Below are positions 43,291 to 57,400 of a DNA stretch of 64,000 bases, in pieces. How positions within the stretch are numbered: position 1 is the stretch's first letter; each line of letters begins with the position of its first letter. The DNA lies in assembly GCA_032718475.1 (NCBI GenBank), contig JAUCBJ010009092.1:62001-126000 (forward strand). Direction: 5' to 3'. The stretch is from Nemertoderma westbladi (taxonomy: Eukaryota; Xenacoelomorpha; Nemertodermatida; Nemertodermatidae). The position numbers were made by a program, and so were the translations under genes. Below the pieces are notes generated by a model. It was not told where the DNA came from. It saw nothing but the letters and a program-made list of their open reading frames with translations, and ran no database searches.

Positions 43291-45210
43291 TTAAGAATGC
43301 TGTGCCGGCTTGTCAACAAAATTGCACCGCCACAACTCCCTATCACCCATGATATTTGCTAGATCCTCCGCATCTTTAAGGCCAGTGTCCTTTAAGATGC
43401 GTCTCAAGAAAGTCATGGGCTGTCCACCATGTTTATTCACTCCATGAGGCTGCCAAAGTACAAGATTATGCACTGGCTGGTCCTCACGGCGAAAGCAATG
43501 TCCTGCAAAGCGGAGGCGATTTTGTTCTCGTGTCAAGCTTGGGGGAACCAATGAGATACCTCCAATGTTATATAGTGACTGGTTGGAGATGTGTGCATTG
43601 TACTTGACACAATGAACCCGGCGTAGCATTCTTGTGAATGTGCCATCCAGAGATTTGGTGTCCTCAGCAGTTAGAGCCCAGCATGGACTCCCGTAGAGGA
43701 GTACTGGAACTACTGCTGCTCTAAATAATCGGACCTTAAGTTTCCGATTAATTCTCGGTGACTTCCAAATCCTGGAAAGCCTATTCAAGGCTGCCCATGC
43801 CTTTCCCTTACGTATTCGAAGGTCCTCACCTGACTTCCGGATCCATGATCCCAGGTAACAGAAGTCGTCCACATGCTCAAGCATACCATCCTTTGAGCTT
43901 ATGCTCATCCGATCAGAGACTTGCTGAGGACTTTCAAAGTTAACTGTCAGAATTTTGGTCTTTCTGGAGTTAATAAAAAGACCAACACTAAAAGCAGCAT
44001 GTTCTAATGAGCTGAGGAGCCGTTGGGCTCCCTCTAATAATTCTGAGAGTACTCCTAAGTCATCAGCAAAGTCTAGATCAGTTAGGTACTTGGCAGGATT
44101 TCCTCGACTTCTGGAGCCAGTAGGTGGAGTTATCATCACCCCATCATCATTATGATGATCTAAGGACATGCGTAGAACATAGTCAACCACAATAATGAAC
44201 AAGAATGGTGCAAGTGTGTCTCCTTGGAGGACGCCCCATAACACTTCAAATGGTTCTGTGTCACCGTCAACAGTAGACACAAATGTTGTCGAACCATCGT
44301 ATACTGATCTGATTGCTGCAATAATTTCATCAGGAATCCCATATAATGAAAGTATGCTGAACATACGTGAGCGAGAGACTGAATCAAAGGCCTTGAAGAA
44401 ATCAACAAAGATAACAGCCAGATGCCTGTCATTCTTTTTTGATAATTCTTCAATTATCCTTCTAAGTGCCAAAATGGGCTCCATGGTTCCACGACCTTTG
44501 CGGAACCCATTCTGATTTCCACGGAGCAGTCTCTCAATGGGATCCCTGATGCGATTTAATAGAATCCTATTGTATAGCTTTGCAGCAATCGAGATCAATG
44601 AGATTCCCCGAAAAGGACCATAGAGTGTTAGGTTGCCCTTCTTGGGAACTGGCACCAACTTATTTGTTTTCATTTCTTGTGGGACTCTTGTTGTTCGGTA
44701 CATGTCTACTATGATGGGATAGATGAGCTTTAAACACTCAGGTATTTTAAAGACCTCAGGGGGAACACCATCTACTTCACTGGCACGATTGGTCTTAATG
44801 CTCTTTGCAGCAGCCTTCACTTCTGCAAAGGAGATATCGCCAATGGGAATATCTGGGAGTACAGACTCAGACACTTTTACTTCTATAAAGTTATCAGGCA
44901 ATACCCTGTCATTATTGAGGAGCTTTTCAAAGTGGGCTTTCCAACCATTGAGGCGATCGGCTGGTGATTCAGCCTTAACCTTAGTGGTTGGTTGGCTTTT
45001 CCGCCCAGTAAGCAGATTGATCGATTTCCATGCCTGGGATGATTGCCTGCTGTCGTCAGCATCATTGATGGCATCAACCTGTTGGTTTATTAGCTCCTGT
45101 AGATTAACAGAGTACTTCCTGTTCAGGGACCTAGATGCAGCCTTAACTGCATTCTTGGCCGCTGTAGTCTGTTTGAGTCGGGACTCTTTCTGAGCCTTAT
45201 ATGAAGGTCA
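43291..45210 (-). CDS. LINE reverse transcriptase part of EN-RT polyprotein
   Basis: An open frame of about 640 codons from just after a stop near 45,211 to 43,291; the first Met is at 44,901. The linker includes a WKSINLLTGRK segment. RT motifs: VPKKGNLTLYGPFRGISLIS; NQNGFRKGRGT; motif A FVDFFKAFDS; motif B GVLQGDTLAPFLF; motif C FADD; D and E as in the truncated copy. The C-terminal domain has RLRFAGHCFRRED...LVLWQPHG. All catalytic residues I can check are present. The upstream endonuclease lies in another frame. One indel near 45,195-45,213 is the only break I see, so the element looks recently active. Clade: an APE-type LINE, possibly RTE-like from its tandem 3' tail and lack of ORF1, but not certain. 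Confidence 0.88.
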
Positions 45211-46610
45211 TTTCGGCACTTCTGAATTTTGTTGTCAGTCCAGGGGGCCCTTTTCCTGTTTCGAGGGTATACAGGAACTGTTTCTGCAGCTGCTAACTTA
45301 ACTGCTTCTGTAAAGGCAGTATAGCCCTCACAGTGATCTGCCGCCTCAGAGGCAAGAGCCTCATACCTGTTGCTCAGCTGTAGTGTGAAGCTGGATCTCA
45401 CACTTGGCTGTTGCAACAGAGAGGACCAGTCATGCCGTGGCAAGGCAGATTTCGTTGTTCTGCTAGCACGCAGACTAAGTCTTACCTTGGCCACAATAAG
45501 GCGGTGATCACTGGAGAAGGGTCGAAGTGTAAATGCATTACAGTCTTGTATAGAGCTCCTGTATTTCCTACGAAACAGAATATGGTCTATCTGGGACTTG
45601 TGACCACTGGGTCCACTATGAGTCCATAGCTTTCCAGTTCGCTTCTTGAACTGGGTTCCAGCCGAAAACAATCCATTTCCAGAGATAAAATCCTGAAGAT
45701 GGACAGAATTTCGGTTAACACCATTGCTATAGACCCAGGGCGATGTAGGTGATTGATGCAGACTTGCATTAAAGTCTCCCAGGAATGTTAAGAATGCATG
45801 CTGATCCACTCCATCAGTAGCTGCTTGTAGATTGTGGTAGACATTTTCCACCTCCTCTACAGGGGCAACACTAGTTGGAGAGTAGCACACAATCAGAACC
45901 ACCTTAGGAAACTTCTTAGCCAGTCTTCCAGAACATGAGAAGTGGCAACGGATGATGCGGTTAGAGATTTGGTTTATTTTGTCCAATGCTGCATGTACAG
46001 TTGGATTCATCAATAGACCAATTCCACCATTACCACTATCATCTGCTGACGCGAGGGCGAGTCGCCAACCGCCCCCCATGTCCTTAATCACAACCTCATC
46101 AGTCTGTCCAGTCTGCATTCGGTGCTCTTGAACACCCACTGCGCTAAGAGAAAGCTTATCTGCCAAGGCAGTCAGCTCACCTTGTCGCATTGGGGACCCG
46201 AGTGTTAGGGTGTTTACTGAGGCTAGTCTAGTGACTTGCCTCAGATTCACCAATGGCTTTGTTGGTCGGGGTGGGACATGAGAGTAGCCTCCAACTCCAG
46301 AATCCGTCTCCCCATCACAATCTGGCCTCCCTGGTGACCCAGGGTTTGGGCCAGAAAGGTCATCAGGAAAGGGACTCAAAGAATTGGTGGCTGCTCTCTC
46401 TCCAGTAGGGGGTGAGACAGGCAGCCGGTCAGGAGTTAACTGACGCCTGTGAGGCCGATTGTGTCCGGTAATTCCACAGGCCTCTAGTGGCCGGACCTCC
46501 GCATTGCTAATGTAATCCATAGTGGGGGTTGGGGGGTGCTTTTTTGCCGAGTCAGCTCTCGGGGCAAATACCACACCCTGGTTTGCCATTCCACGGGGTG
46601 GGTGTCGCAA
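45123..46610 (-). CDS. LINE APE-type endonuclease part of EN-RT polyprotein
   Basis: The first about 120 residues are a Pro/Arg/Ser-rich leader. An exonuclease-endonuclease-phosphatase domain follows, which would nick target DNA for target-primed reverse transcription. Motifs in order: ASVNTLTLG (Asn), VGVQEHRM (Glu), IVCYSPTS (Tyr), FLGDFNASL (Asp/Asn), SQIDHILFRR (Asp), SSDHRLIVAKV (catalytic His). After about residue 465 the frame drifts into unrelated sequence (RLRKSPDSN...) and stops at 45,123, because the true continuation is in the RT frame from about 45,210. The start is taken as the first in-frame Met; Met 8 (MANQG) is an alternative. Confidence 0.85.
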   Translation of the reverse strand: MRHPPRGMANQGVVFAPRADSAKKHPPTPTMDYISNAEVRPLEACGITGHNRPHRRQLTPDRLPVSPPTGERAATNSLSPFPDDLSGPNPGSPGRPDCDGETDSGVGGYSHVPPRPTKPLVNLRQVTRLASVNTLTLGSPMRQGELTALADKLSLSAVGVQEHRMQTGQTDEVVIKDMGGGWRLALASADDSGNGGIGLLMNPTVHAALDKINQISNRIIRCHFSCSGRLAKKFPKVVLIVCYSPTSVAPVEEVENVYHNLQAATDGVDQHAFLTFLGDFNASLHQSPTSPWVYSNGVNRNSVHLQDFISGNGLFSAGTQFKKRTGKLWTHSGPSGHKSQIDHILFRRKYRSSIQDCNAFTLRPFSSDHRLIVAKVRLSLRASRTTKSALPRHDWSSLLQQPSVRSSFTLQLSNRYEALASEAADHCEGYTAFTEAVKLAAAETVPVYPRNRKRAPWTDNKIQKCRNDLHIRLRKSPDSNRLQRPRMQLRLHLGP

Positions 46611-47008
46611 TGGAGTCAGATATGAGGCCCATCACCCATATCTACTCTGGCGCACATGACCCACCATTAGCTGTTGCAGCTCATCTGCTGGGTCATGCCC
46701 TGTACCCTTGCTGCCAGGTGCAGGTCGCAGTGAAGTGCTCTCAGAGTGGACATGAGAACACTCTACTCCTGACAGGCCATTGGTAGATCACCATCTGCCT
46801 GGTCAGGCCATATACCCCTGCAGCCAAGTATATGGGTCCTTAATCCAGGACCAAGGGCGTCCTTATCCCAGAACGAAGGGGGTCCTAGTTACAGGACCAG
46901 ATTTGCCCTAGTATGAGGGTCTATGCAGCTACAGGTAGCACCTCCTTTATGCTGCATGGAGGTGGCAAGTTTTCTTGATCAATGACCTAGAATACCTGAC
47001 CTGACAAC
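46611..47008 (-). other. 5' untranslated region of the LINE
   Basis: About 400 bp between the endonuclease ORF and the resumption of the array. It is non-repetitive with several catgacc/ggtcatg-type short repeats and has no supported ORF. It ends at cctgacctgacaac, immediately before array sequence. Confidence 0.6.
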
Positions 47009-50000
47009 AGACCTTCCTGTACTTCCCACTCCGTCTCCCACACCCTCCACAGATCCTCCTGTACTTCCCACTACTTCTCCCACACCCTCCACAGATCCTC
47101 CTGTACTTCCCACTCCGTCTCCCACACCCTCAACAGATCCTCCTGTACTTCCCAATCCGTCTCCCACACTCTCCACAGATCCTCCTGTACTTCCCAATTC
47201 GTCTCCCACACCCTCCACAGACCCTCCTGTACTTCCCACTCCGTCTCCCACACCCTCCACAGACCCTCCTGTACTTCCCACTCCGTCTCCCACACCCTCC
47301 ACATATCCTCCTGTACTTCCCACTCCGTCTCCCACACCCTCCACAGATCCTCCTGTACTTCCCACTCCGTCTCCCACACCCTCCACAGGTCATCCTGTAC
47401 TTCCCACTCCGTCTCCCACACCCTCCACAGATCCTCCTGTACTTCCCCCTCCGTTTCCAACACACTCCACAGATCCTCCTGTACTTCCCAATCCGTCTCC
47501 CACACTTCCACTGATCTTCCTGTACTTCCCACTCCGTCTCCCACACCCTCCACAGATCCTCCTGTACTTCCCAATCCGTCTCCCACACCCTCCACAGATC
47601 CTCCTGTACTTCCCAATCCGTCTCCCACACCCTCCACAGATCCTCCTGTACTTCCCAATCCGTCTCCCACACCTCCACAGATCCTCCTGTACTTCCAACT
47701 CCGTCTCCCACACCCTCAACAGATCCTGCTGTACTTCCCAATCCGTTCCCCACACCCTCCACAGATCCTCCTGTACTTCCCAATCCGTCTCCCACACCCT
47801 CCACAGATCCTCCTGTACTTCCCACTCCGTCTCCCACACCCTCCACAGATCCTGCTGTACTTCCCAATGCGACTCCCACACCCTCCACAGATCCTCCTGT
47901 ACTTCCCAATCCGTCTCCCACACCCTCCACAGACCTTCCTGTACTTCACACTCCGTCTCCCACACCCTCCACAGATCCTCCTGTACTTCCCACTCCGTCT
48001 CCCACACCCTCCACAGATCATCCTGCACTTCCCACTCCGTCTCCCACACCCTCCACAGACCGTCCTGTACTTCCCACTCCGTCTCCCACACCCTCCACAG
48101 ATCCTCCTGTACTTCCCACTCCGTCTTCCAAACCCTCCACAGATCATCCTGTATTTCCCACTCCGTCTCCCACACCCTCCACAGACCCTCCTGTACTTCC
48201 CACTCCGTCTCCCACACCCTCCACAGACCCTCATGTACTTCCCACTCCGTCTCCCACACCCTCCACAGATCATCCTGTACTTCCCACTCCGTCTCCCACA
48301 CCCTCCACAGACCCTCCTGTACTTCCCACTCCGTCTCCCACACCCTCCACAGACCCTCCTGTACTTCCCACTCTGTCTCCCACACCCTCCATAGATCCTC
48401 CTGTACTTCCCACTCCGTCTCCCACACCCTCCACAGATCCTCCTGTACTTCCCACTCCGTCTCCCACACCCTCCACAGATCATCCTGTACTTCCCACTCC
48501 GTCTCCCACACCCTCCACAGATCATCCTGTACTTCCCACTCCGTCTCCCACACCCTCCACAGACCTTCATGTTCTTCCCACTCCGTCTCCCACACCCTCC
48601 ACAGATCATCCTGTACTTCCCACTCCGTCTCCCACACCCTCCACAGATCCTCCTGTACTTCCCACTCCGTCTCCCACACCCTCCACAGACCTTCCTGTAC
48701 TTCCCACTCCGTCTCCCACACCCTCCACAGATCCTCCTGTACTTACCAATCCGTCTCCCACACCCTCCACAGACCTTCCTGTACTTCCCACTCCGTCTCC
48801 CACACCTTCCACAGATCCTCCTGTACTCCCCACTCCTTCTCCCACACCCTCCACAGATCCTCCTGTACTTCCCACTCCGTCTCCCACACCCTCAACAGAT
48901 CCTCCTGTACTTCCCAATCCGTCTCCCACACCTCCACAGATCCTCGTGTACTTCCTTCCCACTCCGTCTCCCACACCCTCCACAGATCCTCCTGTACTTC
49001 CCACTCCGTTTCCAACACCCTCCACAGATCTTCCTGTACTTCCCACTCCGTCTCCCACACCCTCCACAGATCCTCCTGTACTTCCCACTCCGTATCCCAC
49101 ACCCTCCACAGACCCTCCTGTACTTCCCACTCCGTCTCCCACACCCTCCACAGATCCTCCTGTACTTCCCACTCCGTCTCCCACACACTCCACAGATCCT
49201 CCTGTACTTCCCACTCCGTTTCCAACACCCTCCACAGATCTTCCTGTACTTCCCACTCCGTCTCCCACACCCTCCACAGATCCTCCTGTACTTCCCACTC
49301 CGTATCCCACACCCTCCACAGACCCTCCTGTACTTCCCACTCAGTCTCCCACACCCTCCACAGATCATCCTGTACTTCCCACTCCGTCTCCCACACCCTC
49401 CACAGATCCTCCTGTACTTCCCACTCCGTCTCCCACACCCTCCACAGACCTTCCTGTACTTCCCACTCCGTCTCCCACACCCTCCACAGATCCTCCTGTA
49501 CTTACCAATCCGTCTCCCACACCCTCCACAGACCTTCCTGTACTTCCCACTCCGTCTCCCACACCTTCCACAGATCCTCCTGTACTCCCCACTCCTTCTC
49601 CCACACCCTCCACAGATCCTCCTGTACTTCCCACTCCGTCTCCCACACCCTCCACAGATCCTCCTGTACTTCCCACTCCGTCTCCCACACCCTCCACAGA
49701 CCCTCCTGTACTTCCCACTCCGTCTCCCACACCCTCCACAGATCCTCCTGTACTTCTCACTCCGTCTCCCACACCCTCCACAGATCCTCCTGTACTTCCC
49801 AATCCGTCTCTCACACCTCCACAGATCCTCGTGTACTTCCTTCCCACTCCGTCTCCCACACCCTCCACAGATCCTCCTGTACTTCTCACTCCGTCTCCCA
49901 CACCCTCCACAGATCCTCCTGTACTTCCCAATCCGTCTCTCACACCTCCACAGATCCTCGTGTACTTCCCACTCCGTCTCCCACACCTCCACAGATCCTC

Positions 50001-51449
50001 CTGTACTTCCCAATGCGACTCCCACACCCTCCACAGATCCTCCCAATCCGTCTCCCACACCTCCACAGATCTTCCTGTACTTCCCAATCCGTCTCCCACA
50101 CCCTCCACAGATCCTCCTGTACTTCTCACTCCGTCTCCCACACCCTCCACAGATCCTCCTGTACTTCCCACTCCGTCTCCCACACCCTCCACAGATCCTC
50201 CTGTACTTCCCACTCCGTCTCCCACACACTCCACAGATCCTCCTGTACTTCCCACTCCGTTTCCAACACCCTCCACAGATCTTCCTGTACTTCCCACTCC
50301 GTCTCCCACACCCTCCACAGATCCTCCTGTACTTCCCACTCCGTATCCCACACCCTCCACAGACCCTCCTGTACTTCCCACTCCGTCTCCCACACCCTCC
50401 ACAGATCATCCTGCACTTCCCACTCCGTCTCCCACACCCTCCACAGACCCTCCTGTACTTCCCACTCCGTCTCCCACACCCTCCAAAGATCCTCCTGTAC
50501 TTCCCACTCCGTCTCCCACAACCTCCACAGATCATCCTGTACTTCCCACTCCGTCTCCCACACCCTCCGCAGACCCTCCTGTACTTCCCACTCCGTCTCC
50601 CACACCCTCCACAGACCCTCCTGTACTTCCCACTCCGTCTCCCACACCCTCCACAGATCATCCTGTACTTCCCACTCCGTCTCCCACACCCTCCACAGAC
50701 CCTCCTGTACTTCCCACTCCGTCTCCCACACCCTCCACTGACCCTCCTGTACTTCCCACTCCGTCTCCCACACCCTCAATAGATCCTCCTGTACTTCCCA
50801 CTCCGTCTCCCACACCCTCCAAAGATCCTCCTGTACTTCCCACTCTGTCTCCCACACCCTCCATAGATCCTCCTGTACTTCCCACTCCGTCTCCCACACC
50901 CTCCACAGATCCTCCTGTACTTCCCACTCCGTCTCCCACACCCTCCACAGATCATCCTGTACTTCCCACTCCGTCTCCCACACCCTCCACAGATCATCCT
51001 GTACTTCCCACTTAGTCTCCCACACCCTCCACAGACCTTCATGTTCTTCCCACTCCGTCTCCCACACCCTCCACAGATCCTCCTGTACTTCCCACTCCGT
51101 CTCCCACACCCTCCACAGATCCTCCTGTACTTACCAATCCGTCTCCCACACCCTCCACAGACCTTCCTGTACTTCCCACTCCGTCTCCCACACCTTCCAC
51201 AGATCCTCCTGTACTTCCCACTCCTTCTCCCACACCCTCCACAGATCCTCCTGTACTTCCCACTCCGTCTCCCACACCCTCAACAGATCCTCCTGTACTT
51301 CCCAATCCGTCTCCCACACCCTCCACAGATCCTCCTGTACTTCCCAATCCGTCTCTCACACCTCCACAGATCCTCGTGTACTTCCTTCCCACTCCGTCTC
51401 CCACACCCTCCACAGATCCTCCTGTACTTCTCACTCCGTCTCCCACACA

Positions 51450-54400
51450 CTCCACAGATCCTCCTGTACTTCCCACTCCGTCTCCCACACACTCCACAGA
51501 TCCTCCTGTACTTCCCACTCCGTTTCCAACACCCTCCACAGATCTTCCTGTATTTCCCACTCCGTCTCCCACACCCTCCACAGATCCTCCTGTACTTCCC
51601 ACTCCGTATCCCACACCCTCCACAGACCCTCCTGTACTTCCCACTCCGTCTCCCACACCCTCCACAGATCATCCTGCACTTCCCACTCCGTCTCCCACAC
51701 CCTCCACAGACCCTCCTGTACTTCCCACTCCGTCTCCCACACCCTCCAAAGATCCTCCTGTACTTCCCACTCCGTCTCCCACACCCTCCCCAGATCATCC
51801 TGTACTTCCCACTCCGTCTCCCACACCCTCCACAGACCCTCCTGTACTTCCCATTCCGTCTCCCACACCCTCCACAGACCCTGCTGTACTTCCCACTCCG
51901 TCTCCCACACCCTCCACAGATCATCCTGTACTTCCCACTCCGTCTCCCACACCCTCCACAGACCCTCCTGTACTTCCCACTCCGTCTCCCACACCCTCCA
52001 CTGACCCTCCTGTACTTCCCACTCCGTCTCCCACACCCTCCATAGATCCTCCTGTACTTCCCACTCCGTCTCCCACACCCTCCACAGATCCTCCTGTACT
52101 TCCCACTCCGTCTCCCACACCTCCACAGATCTTCCTGTACTTCCTACTCCGTCTCCCACACCCTCCACAGACCTTTCTGTACTTCCCACTCCGTCTCCCA
52201 CACCCTCCACAGATCCTCCTGTACTTCCCAATCCGTATCCCACACCTCCACAGACCTTCCTGTACTTCCCACTCCGTCTCCCACACCCTCCACAGATCCT
52301 GCTGTACTTCCCAATCCGTCTCCCACACCCTCCACAGATCCTCCTGTACTTCCCATTCCGTCTCCCACACCCTCCACAGATCCTCCTGTACTTCCCACTC
52401 CGTCTCCCATACCCTCCACAGATCCTCCTGTACTTCCCAATCCGTCTCCCACACCCTCCACAGATCCTCCTGTACTTCCCAATCCGTCTCCCACACCTCC
52501 ACAGATCCTCGTGTACTTCCCACTCCGTCTCCCACACCCTCCACAGATCCTCCTGTACTTCCCACTCCGTCTCCCACACCCTCCACAGATCCTCCTGTAC
52601 TTCCCACTCCGTCTCCCACACCCTCCACAGATCCTCCTGTACTTCCCACTCCGTCTCCCACACCCTCCACAGATCCTCCTGTACTTCCCAATCCGTCTCC
52701 CACACTTCCACAGATCTTCCTGTAATTCCCACTCCGTCTCCCACACCCTCCACAGATCCTCCTGTACTTCCCAATCCGTCTCCCACACCCTCCACAGATC
52801 CTCCTGTACTTCCCAATCCGTCTCCCACACCCTCCACAGATCCTCCTGTACTTCCCAATCCGTCTCCCACACATCCACAGATCCTCCTGTACTTCCCACT
52901 CCGTCTCCCACACCCTCAACAGATCCTGCTGTACTTCCCAATCCGTCTCCCACACCCTCCACAGATCCTCATGTACTTCCCAATCCGTCTCCCACACCCT
53001 CCACAGATCCTCCTGTACTTCCCACTCCCTCTCCCACACCCTCCACAGATCCTCCTGTACTTCCCAATGCGACTCCCACACCCTCCACAGATCCTCCTGT
53101 ACTTCCCAATCCGTCTCCCACACCCTCCACAGACCTTCCTGTACTCCACACTCCGTCTCCCACACCCTCCACAGATCCTCCTGTACTTCCCACTCCGTCT
53201 CCCACACCCTCCACAGATCATCCTGCACTTCCCACTCCGTCTCCCACACCCTCCACAGACCGTCCTGTACTTCCCACTCCGTCTCCCACACCCTCCACAG
53301 ATCCTCCTGTACTTCCCACTCCGTCTCCCACACCCTCCACAGATCATCCTGTACTTCCCACTCCGTCTCCCACACCCTCCACAGACCCTCCTGTACTTCC
53401 CACTCCGTCTCCCACACCCTCCACAGACCCTCCTGTACTTCCCACTCCGTCTCCCACACCCTCCACAGATCATCCTGTACTTCCCACTCCGTCTCCCACA
53501 CCCTCCACAGACCCTCCTGTACTTCCCACTCCGTCTCCCACACCCTCCACAGACCCTCCTGTACTTCCCACTCTGTCTCCCACACCCTCCATAGATCCTC
53601 CTGTACTTCCCACTCCGTCTCCCACACCCTCCACAGATCCTCCTGTACTTCCCACTCCGTCTCCCACACCCTCCACAGATCATCCTGTACTTCCCACTCC
53701 GTCTCCCACACCCTCCACAGATCATCCTGTACTTCCCACTCCGTCTCCCACACCCTCCACAGACCTTCCTGTTCTTCCCACTCCGTCTCCCACACCCTCC
53801 ACAGATCCTCCCGTACTTCCTACTCCGTCTCCCACACCCTCCACAGACCTTCCTGTACTTCCCACTCCGTCTCCCACACCCTCCACAGATCCTCCTGTAC
53901 TTCCCAATCCGTCTCCCACACCCTCCACAGACCTTCCTGTACTTCCCACTCCGTCTCCCACACCTTCCACAGATCCTCCTGTACTTCCCACTCCTTCTCC
54001 CACACCCTCCACAGATCCTCCTGTACTTCCCACTCCTTCTCCCACACCCTCCACAGATCCTCCTGTACTTCCCACTCCGTCTCCCACACCCTCCACAGAT
54101 CCTCCTGTACTTCCCACTCCGTCTCCCACACCCTCAACAGATCCTCCTGTACTTCCCAATCCGTCTCCCACACCCTCCACAGATCATCCTGTACTTCCCA
54201 CTCCGTCTCCCACACCCTCCACAGACCTTCCTGTTCTTCCCACTCCGTCTCCCACACCTTCCACAGATCATCCTGTACTTCCCACTCCGTCTCCCACACC
54301 CTCCACAGACCCTCCTGTACTTCCCACTCCGTCTCTCACACCTTCCACAGATCCTCCTGTACTTCCCACTCCGTCTCCCACACCCTCCACAGACCTTCCT

Positions 54401-57400
54401 GTACTTCCCACTCCGTCTCCCACACCCTCCACAGATCCTCCTGTACTTACCAATCCGTCTCCCACACCCTCCACAGACCTTCCTGTACTTCCCACTCCGT
54501 CTCCCACACCTTCCACAGATCCTCCTGTACTTCCCACTCTTTCTCCCACACCCTCCACAGATCCTCCTGTACTTCCCACTCTTTCTCCCACACCCTCCAC
54601 AGATCCTCCTGTACTTCCCACTCTTTCTCCCACACCCTCCACAGATCCTCCTGTACTTCCCACTCCGTCTCCCACACCCTCCACAGATCCTCCTGTACTT
54701 CCCAATCCGTCTCTCACACCCTCCACAGATCATCCTGTACTTCCCACTCCGTCTCCCACACCCTCCACAGATCCTCCTGTACTTCCCACTCCGTCTCCCA
54801 CACCCTCCACAGATCATCCTGTACTTCCCAATCCGTCTCTCACACCCTCCACAGATCCTCCTATACTTCCCACTCCGTCTCCCACACCCTCCACAGATCA
54901 TCCTGTACTTCCCAATCCGTCTCTCACACCCTCCACAGATCATCCTGTACTTCCCACTCCGTCTCCCACACCCTCCACAGACCTTCCTGTTCTTCCCACT
55001 CCGTCTCCCACACCTTCCACAGATCATCCTGTACTTCCCACTCCGTCTCCCACACCCTCCACAGACCCTCCTGTACTTCCCACTCCGTCTCTCACACCTT
55101 CCACAGATCCTCCTGTACTTCCCAATCCGTCTCCCACACCTTCCACAGATCCTCCTGTACTTCCCACTCCGTCTCCCACACCCTCCACAGATCCTCCTGT
55201 ACTTCCCACTCCGTCTCTCACACCCTCCACAGATCATCCTGTACTTCCCACTCCGTCTCCCACACCCTCCACAGACCTTCCTGTTCTTCCCACTCCGTCT
55301 CCCACACCTTCCACAGATCCTCCTGTACTTCCCACTCCGTCTCCCACACCCTCCACAGACCTTCCTGTTCTTCCCACTCCGTCTCCCACACCTTCCACAG
55401 ATCATCCTGTACTTCCCACTCCGTCTCCCACACCCTCCACAGACCCTCCTGTACTTCCCACTCCGTCTCTCACACCTTCCACAGATCCTCCTGTACTTCC
55501 CAATCCGTCTCCCACACCTTCCACAGATCCTCCTGTACTTCCCACTCCGTCTCCCACACCCTCTACAGATCCTCCTGTACTTCCCAATCCGTCTCTCACA
55601 CCTCCACAGATCCTCGTGTACTTCCCACTCCGTCTCCCACACCCTCCACAGATCCTCCTGTACTTCCCACTCCGTCTCCCACACCCTCCACAGATCCTCC
55701 TGTACTTTCCACTCCGTTTCCAACACCCTCCACAGATCTTCCTGTACTTCCCACTCCGTCTGCCACACCCTCCACAGATCCTCCTGTACTTCCCACTCCG
55801 TCTCCCACACCCTCCACAGACCCTCCTGTACTTCCCACTCCGTCTCCCACACCCTCCACAGATCATCCTGCACTTCCCACTCCGTCTCCCACACCCTCCA
55901 CAGACCCTCCTGTACTTCCCACTCCGTCTCCCACACCCTCCACAGATCATCCTGTACTTCCCACTCCGTCTCCCACACCCTCCACAGACCCTCCTGTACT
56001 TCCCACTCCGTCTCCCACACCCTCCACAGACCCTCCTGTACTTCCCACTCCGTCGCCCACACCCTCCACAGATCATCCTGTACTTCCCACTCCGTCTCCC
56101 ACACCCTCCACAGACCCTCCTGTACTTCCCACTCCGTCTCCCACACCCTCCACAGACCCTCCTGTACTTCCCACTCCGTCTCCCACACCCTCCACAGATC
56201 ATCCTGTACTTCCCACTCCGTCTCCCACACCCTCCACAGACCCTCCTGTACTTCCCACTCCGTCTCCCACACCCTCCACAGACCCTCCTGTACTTCCTAC
56301 TCCGTCTCCCACACCCTCCACAGATCCTCCTGTACTTCCCACTCCGTCTCCCACACCCTCCACAGATCCTCCTGTACTTTCCACTCCGTTTCCAACACCC
56401 TCCACAGATCTTCCTGTACTTCCCACTCCGTCTGCCACACCCTCCACAGATCCTCCTGTACTTCCCACTCCGTCTCCCACACCCTCCACAGACCCTCCTG
56501 TACTTCCCACTCCGTCTCCCACACCCTCCACAGATCATCCTGCACTTCCCACTCCGTCTCCCACACCCTCCACAGACCCTCCTGTACTTCCCACTCCGTC
56601 TCCCACACCCTCCACAGATCATCCTGTACTTCCCACTCCGTCTCCCACACCCTCCACAGACCCTCCTGTACTTCCCACTCCGCCTCCCACACCCTCCACA
56701 GACCCTCCTGTACTTCCCACTCCGTCGCCCACACCCTCCACAGATCATCCTGTACTTCCCACTCCGTCTCCCACACCCTCCACAGACCCTCCTGTACTTC
56801 CCACTCCGTCTCCCACACCCTCCACAGACCCTCCTGTACTTCCCACTCCGTCTCCCACACCCTCCACAGATCATCCTGTACTTCCCACTCCGTCTCCCAC
56901 ACCCTCCACAGACCCTCCTGTACTTCCCACTCCGTCTCCCACACCCTCCACTGACCCTCCTGTACTTCCCACTCCGTCTCCCACACCCTCCATAGATCCT
57001 CCTGTATTTCCCACTCCGTCTCCCACACCCTCCACAGATCCTCCTGTACTTCCCACTCCGTCACCCACACCTCCACAGATCTTCCTGTACACCCTCCACA
57101 GACCTTTCTGTACTTCCCACTCCGTCTCCCACACCCTCCACAGATCCTCCTGTACTTCCCAATCCGTCTCCCACACCCTCCACAGACCTTCCTGTACTTC
57201 CCACTCCGTCTCCCACACCCTCCACAGTTCCTCCTGTACTTCCCAATCCGTCTCCCACACCCTCCACAGATCCTCCTGTACTTCCCACTCCGTCTCCCAC
57301 ACCCTCCACAGATCCTCCTGTACTTCCCACTCCGTCTCCCACACACTCCACAGATCCTCCTGTACTTCCCACTCCGTTTCCAACACCCTCCACAGATCTT

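Larger units (their letters stand above)
43241..47008 (-). mobile_element. near-full-length LINE inserted in the 42-bp array
   Basis: A 3.77-kb minus-strand element. Its 3' end is a (TAG)n tail (plus strand tac repeat, 43,241-43,260). It encodes an endonuclease-RT polyprotein in two pieces because of one frameshift, with a 5' untranslated region of about 400 bp (46,611-47,008). No separate ORF1 is seen. Array sequence stops at ccctccac and resumes at agaccttcctg in exact register. The duplication is therefore at most 2 bp (ac), or absent. This is unlike the 16-bp duplication of the sister copy. Confidence 0.93.

Noticed and set aside
52511-56995. A 1494-codon plus-strand Pro/Leu/Ser-rich frame resembling a mucin or extensin
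   Set aside because: The same array artefact. The minus strand of the same interval is also open throughout and the frame crosses a repeat-length change.
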